Shown here piece after piece: positions 42,101-50,125 of a DNA stretch of 64,000 nucleotides; position 1 is the stretch's first letter; each line of letters begins with the position of its first letter. The DNA comes from Pseudomonas frederiksbergensis. Its GTDB lineage: Bacteria; Pseudomonadota; Gammaproteobacteria; Pseudomonadales; Pseudomonadaceae. Under the pieces are notes generated by a model. The model did not search any database, was not told the origin of the DNA, and saw only the letters and a list, made by a program, of their open reading frames with translations. The stretch is taken from NCBI RefSeq assembly GCF_003732275.1, contig NZ_MOBM01000038.1:620001-684000 (forward strand), in the 5' to 3' direction. Made by a program: the position numbers and the translations under genes.

Positions 42101-42314
42101 GCGCCCCGTCCTTGATGCGTGGATCGAACCGCAGAGCCTGGTGCGCGCCCGATTCCAGACGTGCCGAGGTTTGCGAATCGCCGCTGGCGAAGAGCGTGAC
42201 ATCGTGACCCTGACGCACCAGCTCTTCGGTCAGGTAAGACACAATCCGCTCAGTGCCACCGTACAAACGGGGCGGACAACGTTCGGTAAGCGGCGCGATC
42301 TGAGCGATCCTCAT
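39114..42314 (-). CDS. GT4 glycosyltransferase fused to a glycogen-debranching-type alpha-glucosidase
   Basis: About 1066 residues. Residues 1-340 are a family 4 glycosyltransferase (RLYGGTERIVSYLTEELV, FLGRISPEKRPDRAIE, PEPFGLVMIEAMACG with the E-x7-E). Residues 370-600 are the beta-sandwich N-domain of amylo-alpha-1,6-glucosidases (DTRHLSGLYLTL), and 620-1066 the (alpha/alpha)6 toroid (GIPWFSTVFGRDALI, YHNGSVWPHDNALIAAGF). ATG 42314 has GGAGGG upstream; a start 18 nt earlier is possible. Last gene of the exopolysaccharide operon; it may build and trim a glucan or modify the polymer. Confidence 0.82.
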   Translation of the reverse strand: MRIAQIAPLTERCPPRLYGGTERIVSYLTEELVRQGHDVTLFASGDSQTSARLESGAHQALRFDPRIKDGAPHHILMLDQVLRQADQFDVMHFHVDIFHFPLIRHLAGRSVTTLHGRLDIADYQSFYPHFPEVPLVSVSKAQRTPVKGDVNWVGNVYHGIPGDLLTFNPEPSGDYLVFLGRISPEKRPDRAIEIALKAGLSLKIAAKVDRADQVYWEEVIAPMIASHPNVEFLGEIDESQKADLLGNARALIFPIDWPEPFGLVMIEAMACGTPVIAFGQGSVPEVIDEGVSGYIVDGVAGAVAAVQRLAELDRRKVRARFDERFTVERMTNHYLELYRHLTAGNTYGHPSTPFDIPATASLQELRLRNLKNNDTFAVFDPNGDVLFADDSPQGIFHTDTRHLSGLYLTLNGARPLLLSSTLRDDNAMLTCDLTNPDLFDAHGEKILHHDLIHLRRSRFLWNGSCYERLTLRNFDDSPQHLQLRIQFAADFKDLFEVRGARRPQRGEGHRAEITDEEVVLSYTGLDHKRRMTRLRFAPVPASLTCDSALFEVRLAPGESQSLFMDINCGVQNPPFTVRHGFFISLRDSRRELRTFSSRAASVVTSHDVFNEAVSRSVSDLYMLMTKTREGLYPYAGIPWFSTVFGRDALITAWEMLWFDPGIAKGVLGHLAANQATIVDPHADSEPGKILHEIRLGEMAELGEVPFRRYYGSIDSTPLFVMLAAAYLERTNDLGTLRQLWPNIEAALTWIEEYGDRDGDGFVEYGRQSAEGLINQGWKDSHDSVFHANGQLAVGPIAIVEVQAYVYGAWTGAAKIARRLGDPERAQRLKYKAQRLREEFDSRFFDEELGTYVLALDGNKKPCRIRTSNAGHALFAGIAYPERAASVVDALMDRSSFSGWGVRTVASSQARYNPMSYHNGSVWPHDNALIAAGFARYGYRRDAARIFEGLFAASTYIDLRRLPELFCGFARQRTQGPTFYPVACMPQAWAAAAPLSMIQSCLGLSFRPRKLNILFDEPVLPAFLDTIALRRLAVGAECVDLMLRRSGENVMIEVLDRQGPVRILSTS

Positions 42315-42454
42315 TGAGGGGCCCTCCGTCATGGGGTCGAAGGATAATGGCCTCCAGCACCTCGGCGTTTCCTCTCACTCAGATCTGGCGGCCCTGTCCT
42401 CGATTGACGGTGCGCCTGCTGCAACAGTTCCATCCGGTAATACGCCCCGGGTAC

Positions 42455-43402
42455 TCAGCGGTCGCCGCTCTCCAGACTTCTGAGCAAGTGACCCAAACCA
42501 TCGGCAAAACAAGTCGGCTCGGTGCATCGAAAACGTTCAAGCAAACGTTGGTTATCGGCCCGGGAATGGCGGATGTCACCGGAACGCGGGGCAGCGTAAT
42601 TCAACGCCAGAGGCCGGCCCAGCAGCGTACTCAACGTGGCCGCCAGCTCGTTGATGCTGGTGGAGCGGTTGAAACCGACGTTGACCGGTTCGCCGCTCGG
42701 CTCCGATTCTTTCACCGCCTGTACCAGTACCTTTACAAGGTCCTCCACATAAACGAAATCCCGGGTCTGTTCACCGTCCCCGTACACCGTGACGGGCAGG
42801 TGTTTCTGGGCTCTTTCGCTGAAGATACTGATGACCCCGGAGTAAGGCGATGAAGGGTCCTGGCGCGGTCCGTAAATGTTGAAGAAGCGCAGAATCACTG
42901 GCTCCAGACCATGCTGGCGGCGGTAAAAATCGAAGAAATGCTCACTGGCCAGTTTGTCCGCGGCATAGGGCGTCAACGGGGCTTTGGGCGTGTCTTCGGT
43001 AATGGGGGTGCCTTCGCCGTTGTTGCCATAGATGGCGGCGCTGGAGGCGAACACCACCCTTCTCAGACCTGCCTCGCGCATGGCTTCGCAGATATTCAGC
43101 GTTCCGATGAAGTTACTTTGATGGGTGGCGACCGGGTCTTCGACCGACGCCTGGACCGAGGCGACGGCGGCCAGATGCACCACCGCGCTGCAATCTTTCA
43201 GGGCGCGCTCCACCGTCGGCGCGTCTGCTACATCCCCGACTATCAGGCTCAAATGCGCCCGGTCCACCGGCAGATTTGCCAGTTTGCCGGTTGAAAGATC
43301 ATCCAGTACCCGCACGCCATAGCCGTGTTCAAGCAAGGCTTCGACCAAGTGCGAACCAATGAAGCCCGCGCCACCCGTCACAAGAATTCGATCAGCAGAC
43401 AT
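42455..43402 (-). CDS. NAD-dependent sugar epimerase/dehydratase (GalE-like)
   Basis: 315 residues. The extended SDR motif is ILVTGGAGFIGSHLVEAL, with catalytic Ser (ASSAAIYG) and the Tyr-x3-Lys in YAADKLASE. This is a UDP-glucose/GlcNAc 4-epimerase-like enzyme that supplies the nucleotide sugar for the polymer. Starts 7 nt after the HlyD-like gene, with 140 nt to the next gene. Confidence 0.85.
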   Translation of the reverse strand: MSADRILVTGGAGFIGSHLVEALLEHGYGVRVLDDLSTGKLANLPVDRAHLSLIVGDVADAPTVERALKDCSAVVHLAAVASVQASVEDPVATHQSNFIGTLNICEAMREAGLRRVVFASSAAIYGNNGEGTPITEDTPKAPLTPYAADKLASEHFFDFYRRQHGLEPVILRFFNIYGPRQDPSSPYSGVISIFSERAQKHLPVTVYGDGEQTRDFVYVEDLVKVLVQAVKESEPSGEPVNVGFNRSTSINELAATLSTLLGRPLALNYAAPRSGDIRHSRADNQRLLERFRCTEPTCFADGLGHLLRSLESGDR

Positions 43403-43409
43403 GGCAAAT

Positions 43410-44525
43410 TCACTCTGGAGTAGTGGTTGTAGGTCGATCCATCGCGACGAGCCCCTCGACTTTTTCCATCAACGCCCGGCCGGCACTGAACATCTCTTGC
43501 CAATCGGTGGGGAAGCGAACATTCAACGGCAGTTGATCGATTCGCCAGCGCGGCGGCAGCGGGTCATCAAACCGGGCTGCGACCTGCAAGCCCATTTCAC
43601 TGGCGGCAAACGGCCCGCGCAGCACCGTCGGCGTGCGCCCGGCGCTGTCCACCGCCTGAACCACGTGAGCCGCCAGCCATTGGCCGTCCGGCATGCGCAC
43701 GCGTAGCGGCTGACCGATAGCGGCGTAACTGATGTTGAGCGGTTCCAGATAAATCCATAGCAACGGGTCCTCCAGCCGCTCCAGGCGCATCAACAACGTG
43801 CCGGCGCCGACGTTTTCGCCCGGGGTTACCAGCACTTCCGCAATCCGGCCGCTTTGCCCCGCCTTGATCGACAACGCGGCGAGACGCGTCTTCAACCACT
43901 GCTGTTCGGCGTTCTGCTGAATGATCTCGCGCTCAAGCCCCTGCGGGGGCTGACGCGCCAGTTGCTCGCGGCGTTCGAACGCCAACAGGTCCGCTCGAAA
44001 CCCGTCGAGTTCCGACTGCGCTGCCAGCACCTCGCCGCGAGCCGCCGCGCCTCGGTCAACCAGGTACTCCAATTCCTTGATTTTTTGTTCCGCCCTGCCG
44101 ATTCGGGTCTGGAGCAACTGACGCTCGCGACCGCCCAATTGGGCAGTGCCGGTGCCTGTGCCCGTCGCCTTGGTCGGCATGGCCGCCAGTTGCGCCAGCC
44201 GGGCCCGCCATTCCGGGTTGTCCAGACTGACCAGCATCTGATCGGCCTGGACTTGCTCGCCCGCCTTCGCAAACAGCTGATCGACCCGGCCGGCATCGCG
44301 CGCTCGTACCTCGTAAATCGGCAGGCGCAATTGCGCCGGTGCGTCGATCATCAGCATGCTGTACGCCAGCTTTCCACCCAGCCAGATCAAGGGGCTGGCA
44401 ACCAGCAACAGAATCAAATACCAGCGCGCGCGAAACGCCATGCGCTTGCCCGGTGCGTACAGCACGCTCAAGCCCTGTTCCTGGGTGGGGTTCAATTCCT
44501 TGCGACTATCGAAACGAATTTTCAT
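43410..44525 (-). CDS. HlyD/Alg44-like membrane-anchored protein
   Basis: 371 residues. One membrane helix near the N-terminus (about 35-58, WYLILLLVASPLIWLGGKL), then a biotinyl-lipoyl-like half (YEVRARDAGRVDQLFAKAGEQV), a coiled-coil region (about 130-215) and the second lipoyl half (SIKAGQSGRIAEVLVTPGEN). This is the periplasmic adaptor plan of HlyD and Alg44, but the N-terminal cytoplasmic stretch has no PilZ domain. It probably bridges the synthase to the outer membrane or holds the export complex. Confidence 0.8.
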   Translation of the reverse strand: MKIRFDSRKELNPTQEQGLSVLYAPGKRMAFRARWYLILLLVASPLIWLGGKLAYSMLMIDAPAQLRLPIYEVRARDAGRVDQLFAKAGEQVQADQMLVSLDNPEWRARLAQLAAMPTKATGTGTGTAQLGGRERQLLQTRIGRAEQKIKELEYLVDRGAAARGEVLAAQSELDGFRADLLAFERREQLARQPPQGLEREIIQQNAEQQWLKTRLAALSIKAGQSGRIAEVLVTPGENVGAGTLLMRLERLEDPLLWIYLEPLNISYAAIGQPLRVRMPDGQWLAAHVVQAVDSAGRTPTVLRGPFAASEMGLQVAARFDDPLPPRWRIDQLPLNVRFPTDWQEMFSAGRALMEKVEGLVAMDRPTTTTPE

Positions 44526-44531
44526 GACGGC

Positions 44532-45494
44532 TCACCGTTTGGGGAAGTCTCGCCAGGCCTGCCAGTCGATACCGGCAACCCCCCGCGGTTGCAATTGTTC
44601 GCGCCAGGCGCTGGCCTGGTGTTTCAACTGTTCAGTCGATGCTCCCGCCCAGCTTTCCGTGGCTGGCAATTCGGGTTCTGTGCTTTGTGCCAAACGAAAT
44701 TGCAGCGCCGGCCAACGCTGGGCGATCTGCTCTGTCATGCGTGCGCTGTTTTTCGGGTTGCGGGTGTATATCATCAGGCTGACCTGACGCACGCCGGCCT
44801 CGGGAAGTGAGCAAGGCACACAGGTTTGCCCAGGCTTGGGTTCAACGAACCAGCGATGATGGCTGGAAATTTCCACGGGCCATGGGCTCTCGTTTGACGC
44901 CATGCGCAAGGTATCGAGCCAGTTTTTCAGGCGCTGATCGGGCACGGGCATGCCCAGTTGTTCGACCTCGAGGTCCAGATGCAGGCTGCTGAATGCAAGC
45001 CCCTTTAACTTCTTCAGTAAATCGCTGAGCTGGTGGCGGTCCGTCGGCTCGATCCAGCTCGAATCGCCGAGCAACAGACTCACTTGCAGATCTTCTCGGG
45101 CCGCGTCCTGAAGCAATTGCTCCAGTCGTCGGCGAGTCGTGACCAAGTCATTAACCTGTGCAGCCTTGAGGCCGAGGTAGATCTTGTCCATCCCGGCCTT
45201 GCGCAGCGCCTGAAGCTCCGCCTCGCGCCGATCGGGATCGAGCAACGCTTCGCTGTCCCAGACATAACTGGCCTGGGACCATTTGCCCGAACTCGTCCCC
45301 GCCTCTGCCCCTGCTTTCGGCGCTGCCGCTGATGTGGACGCCAGCAACAAACGCGGTTGCCGCAGGTCGGCCTCGGCGGCGCGAAACATGGGGCCGGCTT
45401 GCTGCTTGTCGATCAAACCCTGAAGGGGCAGCGGTTGTGCGACGAGCGCCGCAGGGGGCAGCGACAGCGTCAAGGCTAGAAGGACCGATCGCAT
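44532..45494 (-). CDS. secreted TIM-barrel-like protein, possible glycoside hydrolase
   Basis: 320 residues from the ATG at 45494 (GAGG 8 nt upstream), with a signal peptide cleaved near ALVAQ. The body has the repeated strand-helix pattern of a TIM barrel: IYLGLKAAQVND, VSLLLGDSSWIE, SLHLDLEVEQLG (acid pair at a strand end), VEISSHHRWF. I cannot name the family. A periplasmic hydrolase trimming the polymer would parallel PelA/PslG/AlgL in other systems; this is inference. Confidence 0.65.
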   Translation of the reverse strand: MRSVLLALTLSLPPAALVAQPLPLQGLIDKQQAGPMFRAAEADLRQPRLLLASTSAAAPKAGAEAGTSSGKWSQASYVWDSEALLDPDRREAELQALRKAGMDKIYLGLKAAQVNDLVTTRRRLEQLLQDAAREDLQVSLLLGDSSWIEPTDRHQLSDLLKKLKGLAFSSLHLDLEVEQLGMPVPDQRLKNWLDTLRMASNESPWPVEISSHHRWFVEPKPGQTCVPCSLPEAGVRQVSLMIYTRNPKNSARMTEQIAQRWPALQFRLAQSTEPELPATESWAGASTEQLKHQASAWREQLQPRGVAGIDWQAWRDFPKR

Positions 45495-45495
45495 A

Positions 45496-46824
45496 TCAAA
45501 ACCTCGTGGCTCGTTTAAGAACCCACCACGGCGCCATCGAGGTCTCTTCATGGCCTCGACGAAACATCTCGTTGAGCATGGCCACTGCGCTCCAGCACCG
45601 AATGAGTAGCATGAACAGAGGGAAGACCGGCACCAACAACCCCAGGGTCACGTCCTGTCGAGGTCGATCGGACACCATCGACAACATGGCGCCGAACAGC
45701 AGCATGGTGATCAACAGGTACAGCAGGTAGATCAGCGCAAACAGAAACAACAGCGTCTTGCCCGGCAGAATGAATAGCGCCAGCAAGGTGTAGATGAAGA
45801 TGATGAACGGCAGCACCAACTGGAAAAAGAAGCCACTGAGCAGGATCATCAGGAAGGTTGGCCAGCCCAGTAAATCCGGGTTGATGTTGTGGTTGTGCTT
45901 TCTGACGTACAGAAAAAACAGGTCGCCGTCCCAGCGCAAACGCTGCATCAGAAACTGCCTGAGCGTCGCGGGTGCATCGGTGTGCCCGATCGCTTCCGGC
46001 TCGAAGGGGATCCTCAAGTCATGTCGCTTGAAGTAACTTTTGATGCGCAACGTCAGGTCCAGGTCTTCCGCGGTATGGGTGTTCCAGCCACCGATTTTCA
46101 CCAGGAAACTGCGGCGGAAAGCGCCGAAGGCACCTGAGACGTTATTCACCAGGTTCCATTCGGCCAGACCGATTTTCGACATGTGAATCGACAACACGTA
46201 TTCCAGCGCCTGCATCGCTGTGACCCAGGAACCCCAGACATTGCGCACCCGCAGGCTGCCAGCGACCGCAGGCACCGAGGGGTCTTCGAAATTGCGCACG
46301 ATGGCGCTGACCATGTTGTTGTCGAAGGATGTATCACCGTCGAGCGCCATGACGATTTCGCCGCTGGCATGGGACAAACCGGCGTTCAATGACGACACCC
46401 GTCCGCCCCTCTGCCATTTGGCGATCGGGCGTAAATGGCGCCGGGGGTACAACAGCGGGTCCACGTTGAAACGGCGAACGGCGCTGAGCGTCGGTTGATT
46501 CACCGTGGCGCCGTCCACCACCGGGATCATCTCGATGTGGCCGGGGTAGGTCTGCTCGCACAGGCTTAACAGCGTGGTCTGGACATCCATCCCTTCGCTG
46601 TAGCAGGTGATGATGCAAGAGACCTTGGGCCGATAGAGGCTGGTCTTCGGCACGCTGCTGCGCCGACGGGTAAACCAGCGCAATACGCCAAGCAGCACCA
46701 TGATCGTCAGCGGCAATTCAAACACCAGAAACAACGGAAAGAGCATGTAGAACAACCGGCTCAAACCGTCCGTCCCCATGATTGCACTGAGCATGCTGTA
46801 GAGTTGCTCCATCAACGGGCTCAT
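45496..46824 (-). CDS. processive family 2 polysaccharide synthase
   Basis: 442 residues. N-terminal helices, then a GT2 domain with all processive-synthase residues: Asp104 (VVDG), DGD 162-164, the TAED pair (E253/D254) and Q294RLRW298. Three or four membrane helices follow (about 315-420). It belongs with BcsA/PgaC/Alg8-type inner-membrane synthases that polymerise and export the glycan. No PilZ domain is attached. It starts 3 nt after the TackOD1-GGDEF gene. Confidence 0.87.
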   Translation of the reverse strand: MSPLMEQLYSMLSAIMGTDGLSRLFYMLFPLFLVFELPLTIMVLLGVLRWFTRRRSSVPKTSLYRPKVSCIITCYSEGMDVQTTLLSLCEQTYPGHIEMIPVVDGATVNQPTLSAVRRFNVDPLLYPRRHLRPIAKWQRGGRVSSLNAGLSHASGEIVMALDGDTSFDNNMVSAIVRNFEDPSVPAVAGSLRVRNVWGSWVTAMQALEYVLSIHMSKIGLAEWNLVNNVSGAFGAFRRSFLVKIGGWNTHTAEDLDLTLRIKSYFKRHDLRIPFEPEAIGHTDAPATLRQFLMQRLRWDGDLFFLYVRKHNHNINPDLLGWPTFLMILLSGFFFQLVLPFIIFIYTLLALFILPGKTLLFLFALIYLLYLLITMLLFGAMLSMVSDRPRQDVTLGLLVPVFPLFMLLIRCWSAVAMLNEMFRRGHEETSMAPWWVLKRATRF

Positions 46825-46827
46825 GGC

Positions 46828-48216
46828 TTAAATCAACTCACTGGCAAGACGGGCCAGCAACAGCTCACCGTCTTCTTTCTCGAGCAAATCCCCGGGGGCC
46901 GTGAAACTGACGACACGCAGGGAAATATCACTGACCTCCGGCGCGGAAAACAATTCGGCGACCCGGCTCAAGCGCTGGGCGACGAACTCCAGCCCTTTGC
47001 CATCCGTGTGCGGCAGCATGACCCAGAAGAACTCTTCGGTGCTTCGCGAGCAGCGATCGGTTTCCCTGACGGATTCTTTCAGGCGATCCGTCAGGCTATC
47101 GATGAAGGCATGCCCGCGGTGCTCACCAAGACGCGCCAGCGTACCGGCCAGATTGACGAAGCGCAGGCCGATCAATGAGAACGCCGGCTGCTTGTAACGA
47201 CGCACCACCTGAAGCTGCCAGGTCAAAAGCTCGAAGAAATCCTTGCCGCCCAACAAATTGAGACGGCCGAAATGGTCGATCGATCGATCGTTGAAATCCT
47301 GGCGACAACGGAAGCGCCCTGCCTCCGTCAGACGAAAGTCTCGAACTTCGCGTATGCGCAACTTGTCGGGCGCGTGGGACAAGCCGCAATCCAGGCAGCG
47401 CGCCTGCACATCGGCGTCGACAAAAAACGCCTGGCATGAGCGGCAGCGGTAGTTTTCCAAAGGGCGATCATAGTCACTGCCGATGTGCCGCAAACGGTTC
47501 AGACAGTTGGGGCAGAGCAACACGCCATCCTTGAGAAACGACTCCTGATGACCCACGTGACCGCAGGTGAAGCAGTGCAACGACGGCTGCCGCGAAATGT
47601 CCATCGCCTGGCATTCGGCGCACACATCAATGTAATTGAGGCGCCCCGAGCCACAGTCCGAACACAGACGAACGCGATCGACCAGCACGCCCTCTTCCAG
47701 CCAGTCGTGCTGCACCATCAAACTGAGCCAGACAAACGGGTTGACCTGCTCGGCATCCGCCAGTGCTTCGAGCAGCGGATAACGATAATGCTGGGGGACT
47801 TCGGGGTCGCGCAGGGCATACACATGGGCGTTGGCACGCAACCACAGCCACGACAGCACCCGACTTTCAAACCGCTCGGGCGCAGAACCCTGCCGGAACA
47901 GGTTGAAGCGTTCTCGCCAGATCTCCCAGAGCATTTTTATTTCGCTGGTTTCGGCGGGGCATGCGCCATCGCCCAGTGCTTCACACCAGCCGTCCTGGTC
48001 TCGACAGCAATAAACGAGCTGGTAGCGATACGCCGGCGTCGAGCGCAATTTGCGCAACACTCGCCCGGCATAAGCCGCTGGCATATCAAGCAATAGAACA
48101 TCGAATACAGGCGCAGCCAATAAACTGCTTAGATCCGAAAAGTGTTCAAGTTCCGGGACATTAGAACTGGCAACCCTATTACCGAAAACTGCAATACGAG
48201 GATTTGGAGTCGACAT
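46828..48216 (-). CDS. TackOD1-like zinc-ribbon protein with degenerate GGDEF domain
   Basis: 462 residues. Residues 1-75 look like a receiver remnant (FDVLLLDMPAAYAG) with no phosphorylatable site sure. Residues 185-280 hold six CxxC pairs (C185/188, 199/202, 215/218, 235/238, 258/261, 274/277), i.e. three zinc ribbons, matching the TackOD1-type output domain. Residues 320-462 are a GGDEF domain whose active loop is TEEFF instead of GGDEF (393-397), while the I-site RETD (384-387) is kept. So it probably binds c-di-GMP but does not make it. First gene of the operon. Confidence 0.8.
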   Translation of the reverse strand: MSTPNPRIAVFGNRVASSNVPELEHFSDLSSLLAAPVFDVLLLDMPAAYAGRVLRKLRSTPAYRYQLVYCCRDQDGWCEALGDGACPAETSEIKMLWEIWRERFNLFRQGSAPERFESRVLSWLWLRANAHVYALRDPEVPQHYRYPLLEALADAEQVNPFVWLSLMVQHDWLEEGVLVDRVRLCSDCGSGRLNYIDVCAECQAMDISRQPSLHCFTCGHVGHQESFLKDGVLLCPNCLNRLRHIGSDYDRPLENYRCRSCQAFFVDADVQARCLDCGLSHAPDKLRIREVRDFRLTEAGRFRCRQDFNDRSIDHFGRLNLLGGKDFFELLTWQLQVVRRYKQPAFSLIGLRFVNLAGTLARLGEHRGHAFIDSLTDRLKESVRETDRCSRSTEEFFWVMLPHTDGKGLEFVAQRLSRVAELFSAPEVSDISLRVVSFTAPGDLLEKEDGELLLARLASELI

Positions 48217-48685
48217 GATGCACTCCCCCTAAGAAGCACCCAAGTGTGATCCAACACAAGACTACCAACACTAGCACCCCGTCAGAAAAATGCCCGACTA
48301 ATTATCGGGTTATTTTTTGACACTGCCATTGCCAAAATATCGCCACTAAACATCACGAGTCGCAATTATCAATAACCTGAAACACTAAGCAAATAACCAA
48401 AATAATATCGTTTATATTCAATATATTACGACTATAAAAAGCTGAACAACAAAGCTATTTGTATAAATATACAGCACAATTTAGCCTTGCCTTAATGCGT
48501 CTTGTTACCAGATAAAAACACCTGCCAAATTGCAGGCACACTGCAATAACATCGATACTATCCGAGACCAAATAAGTTCAACGCTATTCGTCGGCAAAAC
48601 AACTATTGCGTACACATCCGAAGTGTTACATCAACTTTACATTAGCGGCTTATCGACATCATTCAATTAGAACACTCTATAAATT
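48217..48685. other. AT-rich 469-nt gap upstream of the exopolysaccharide operon
   Basis: Visibly A/T-rich (long runs such as TATATTCAATATATTACG), with no gene. It is the promoter region of the leftward operon starting at 48216 and of unusual composition for this genome; H-NS-like (MvaT/MvaU) silencing is plausible but unproven. Confidence 0.5.
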
Positions 48686-49351
48686 TTATGAATTTTTTTC
48701 GGAGACATTTAATTGAACATTTCGATAAAACAATCGGCGCCGGAACCACACAACCAATAGCGTGAAGAACGCGCCTCCCACTGCCAGCGCCATGTCGGCC
48801 TGAGAGTCCCATGGGTCATTTTGTGCAGCGACAAATGCCTTCGCCGTGTCTTCTCCCAAGAACTGCCCGCCTATCCATTCCACGATTTCATAGACAGCCG
48901 AGGTCGACAGCACGATGTTCAGCGCGATAAAACCCACCCAGAAACCCCGCAGCGGCGTGATTCGCACAAGCACTTCCCGAATCGGATACACCATCAAGAG
49001 TCCATACGTCAGATGGACCAGTCGATCGTAATGATTGCGTTCCAGCCCAAGGGTTTTGTTCAGGCTGACCCCGGTCAAGGCTGAGCACCAGCGGTCGTAG
49101 GGCACCAGCGCATAGGTGTAGTGCGACCCGAGTTCATGAATACAGAGGAATACGAACACCAGACTGATGGAAACGGCAGACAGACGGAACCGTCGGGAGA
49201 CGCCCACCAGGACCATCACCAGCAGCAGGGCCAGCAGATTTTCCAGGAACCAATCCACTCGGCTATGGGGTGAAATACCCAGCGCTGCGACGATCAAAAG
49301 AAACACGATCAACAGCGCCAGGTCGTATCGCGGATGTTCCTTCGGTTGCAT
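48686..49351 (-). CDS. YjdF/DUF2238-family integral membrane protein
   Basis: 221 residues with six or seven membrane segments. LGSHYTYALVPYD, HYDRLVHLTYGLLMVYPIREV and the end segment YEIVEWIGGQFLGEDTAKAFVAAQ are the conserved DUF2238 stretches, including conserved His/Glu/Asp. Function is unknown. Transcribed leftward, on its own. Confidence 0.87.
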   Translation of the reverse strand: MQPKEHPRYDLALLIVFLLIVAALGISPHSRVDWFLENLLALLLVMVLVGVSRRFRLSAVSISLVFVFLCIHELGSHYTYALVPYDRWCSALTGVSLNKTLGLERNHYDRLVHLTYGLLMVYPIREVLVRITPLRGFWVGFIALNIVLSTSAVYEIVEWIGGQFLGEDTAKAFVAAQNDPWDSQADMALAVGGAFFTLLVVWFRRRLFYRNVQLNVSEKNS

Positions 49352-49442
49352 GGCTTGAGTCCCTCAAAAGGTCTCGCTCGGCCACTGTAGATTAGTTGCA
49401 TTCGCGCACTGCGGTACGACCCGAGACTTGCGCCACAAAGGC

Positions 49443-50075
49443 TCATTCAGGCCGGCGCACCGCCCTCACCTTCCCGCTGTTGCCGCCGCCACAGAAAAAC
49501 CGGTCGTGGCCATCGAACTCAAGTCCCGACACGCCGATGCCAGCTGGCATCTGGACGCTCTCCAACACCTCGCCCGTGGCCGGGTCGACTCGCCGCAACT
49601 CGCTCTCTTCCCCTTCCCAGGTGCCGTGCCACAGGTCGCCCTCGACCCAGGTCACACCGGTGACGAAGCGGTTGGATTCGAGCGTGCGCAGCACTGCCCC
49701 GGTCTGGGGATCGACCTGATGAATCTTGCGCTCGCGATATTCGCCGACCCAGAGCGTCCCTTCGGCCCATGCAAGCCCCGAGTCACCACCGCCGCCGGGC
49801 GCGGGGATGGTGGAGAGCACGCGGCCGGTCTGTGGGTCGATTTTCTGGATGCGATCCTCGGCGATCTGAAACAGGTGCTGACCGTCGAAGGCTGTGCCGG
49901 CATGGGCCGCGACATCGATCGAGCGCAGCGTCTTGCCGCTCGCAGGATCCAGGGCGTTGAGTTTGTCACCGGAGGCAAACCAGACCTGCTGGCCGTCATG
50001 GGTGACGCCATGCACGCTGTCGACGCCTGGAAAAGGTCCGTATTCGCGGATGATTTCGGCTGTTGAATGTTTCAT
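49443..50075 (-). CDS. secretion-free beta-propeller protein (YncE/glutamine cyclotransferase-like)
   Basis: 210 residues from the ATG at 50075 (GAGGAG 9 nt upstream). About five repeats of the pattern I-DPQTG-VL (KIDPQTGRVLSTI, QVDPQTGAVLRTL, RVDPATGEVLESV) alternating with GVTWVEGDLWHGTW blocks indicate a beta-propeller. No signal peptide. It may recognise a small ligand or act with the adjacent regulator at 50126, 50 nt upstream in the same direction. Confidence 0.7.
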   Translation of the reverse strand: MKHSTAEIIREYGPFPGVDSVHGVTHDGQQVWFASGDKLNALDPASGKTLRSIDVAAHAGTAFDGQHLFQIAEDRIQKIDPQTGRVLSTIPAPGGGGDSGLAWAEGTLWVGEYRERKIHQVDPQTGAVLRTLESNRFVTGVTWVEGDLWHGTWEGEESELRRVDPATGEVLESVQMPAGIGVSGLEFDGHDRFFCGGGNSGKVRAVRRPE

Positions 50076-50125
50076 GTCTTGCTCCTCGTTCACTGACTGC
50101 ATTCACTGGGTTGGTGAAGTGGATG

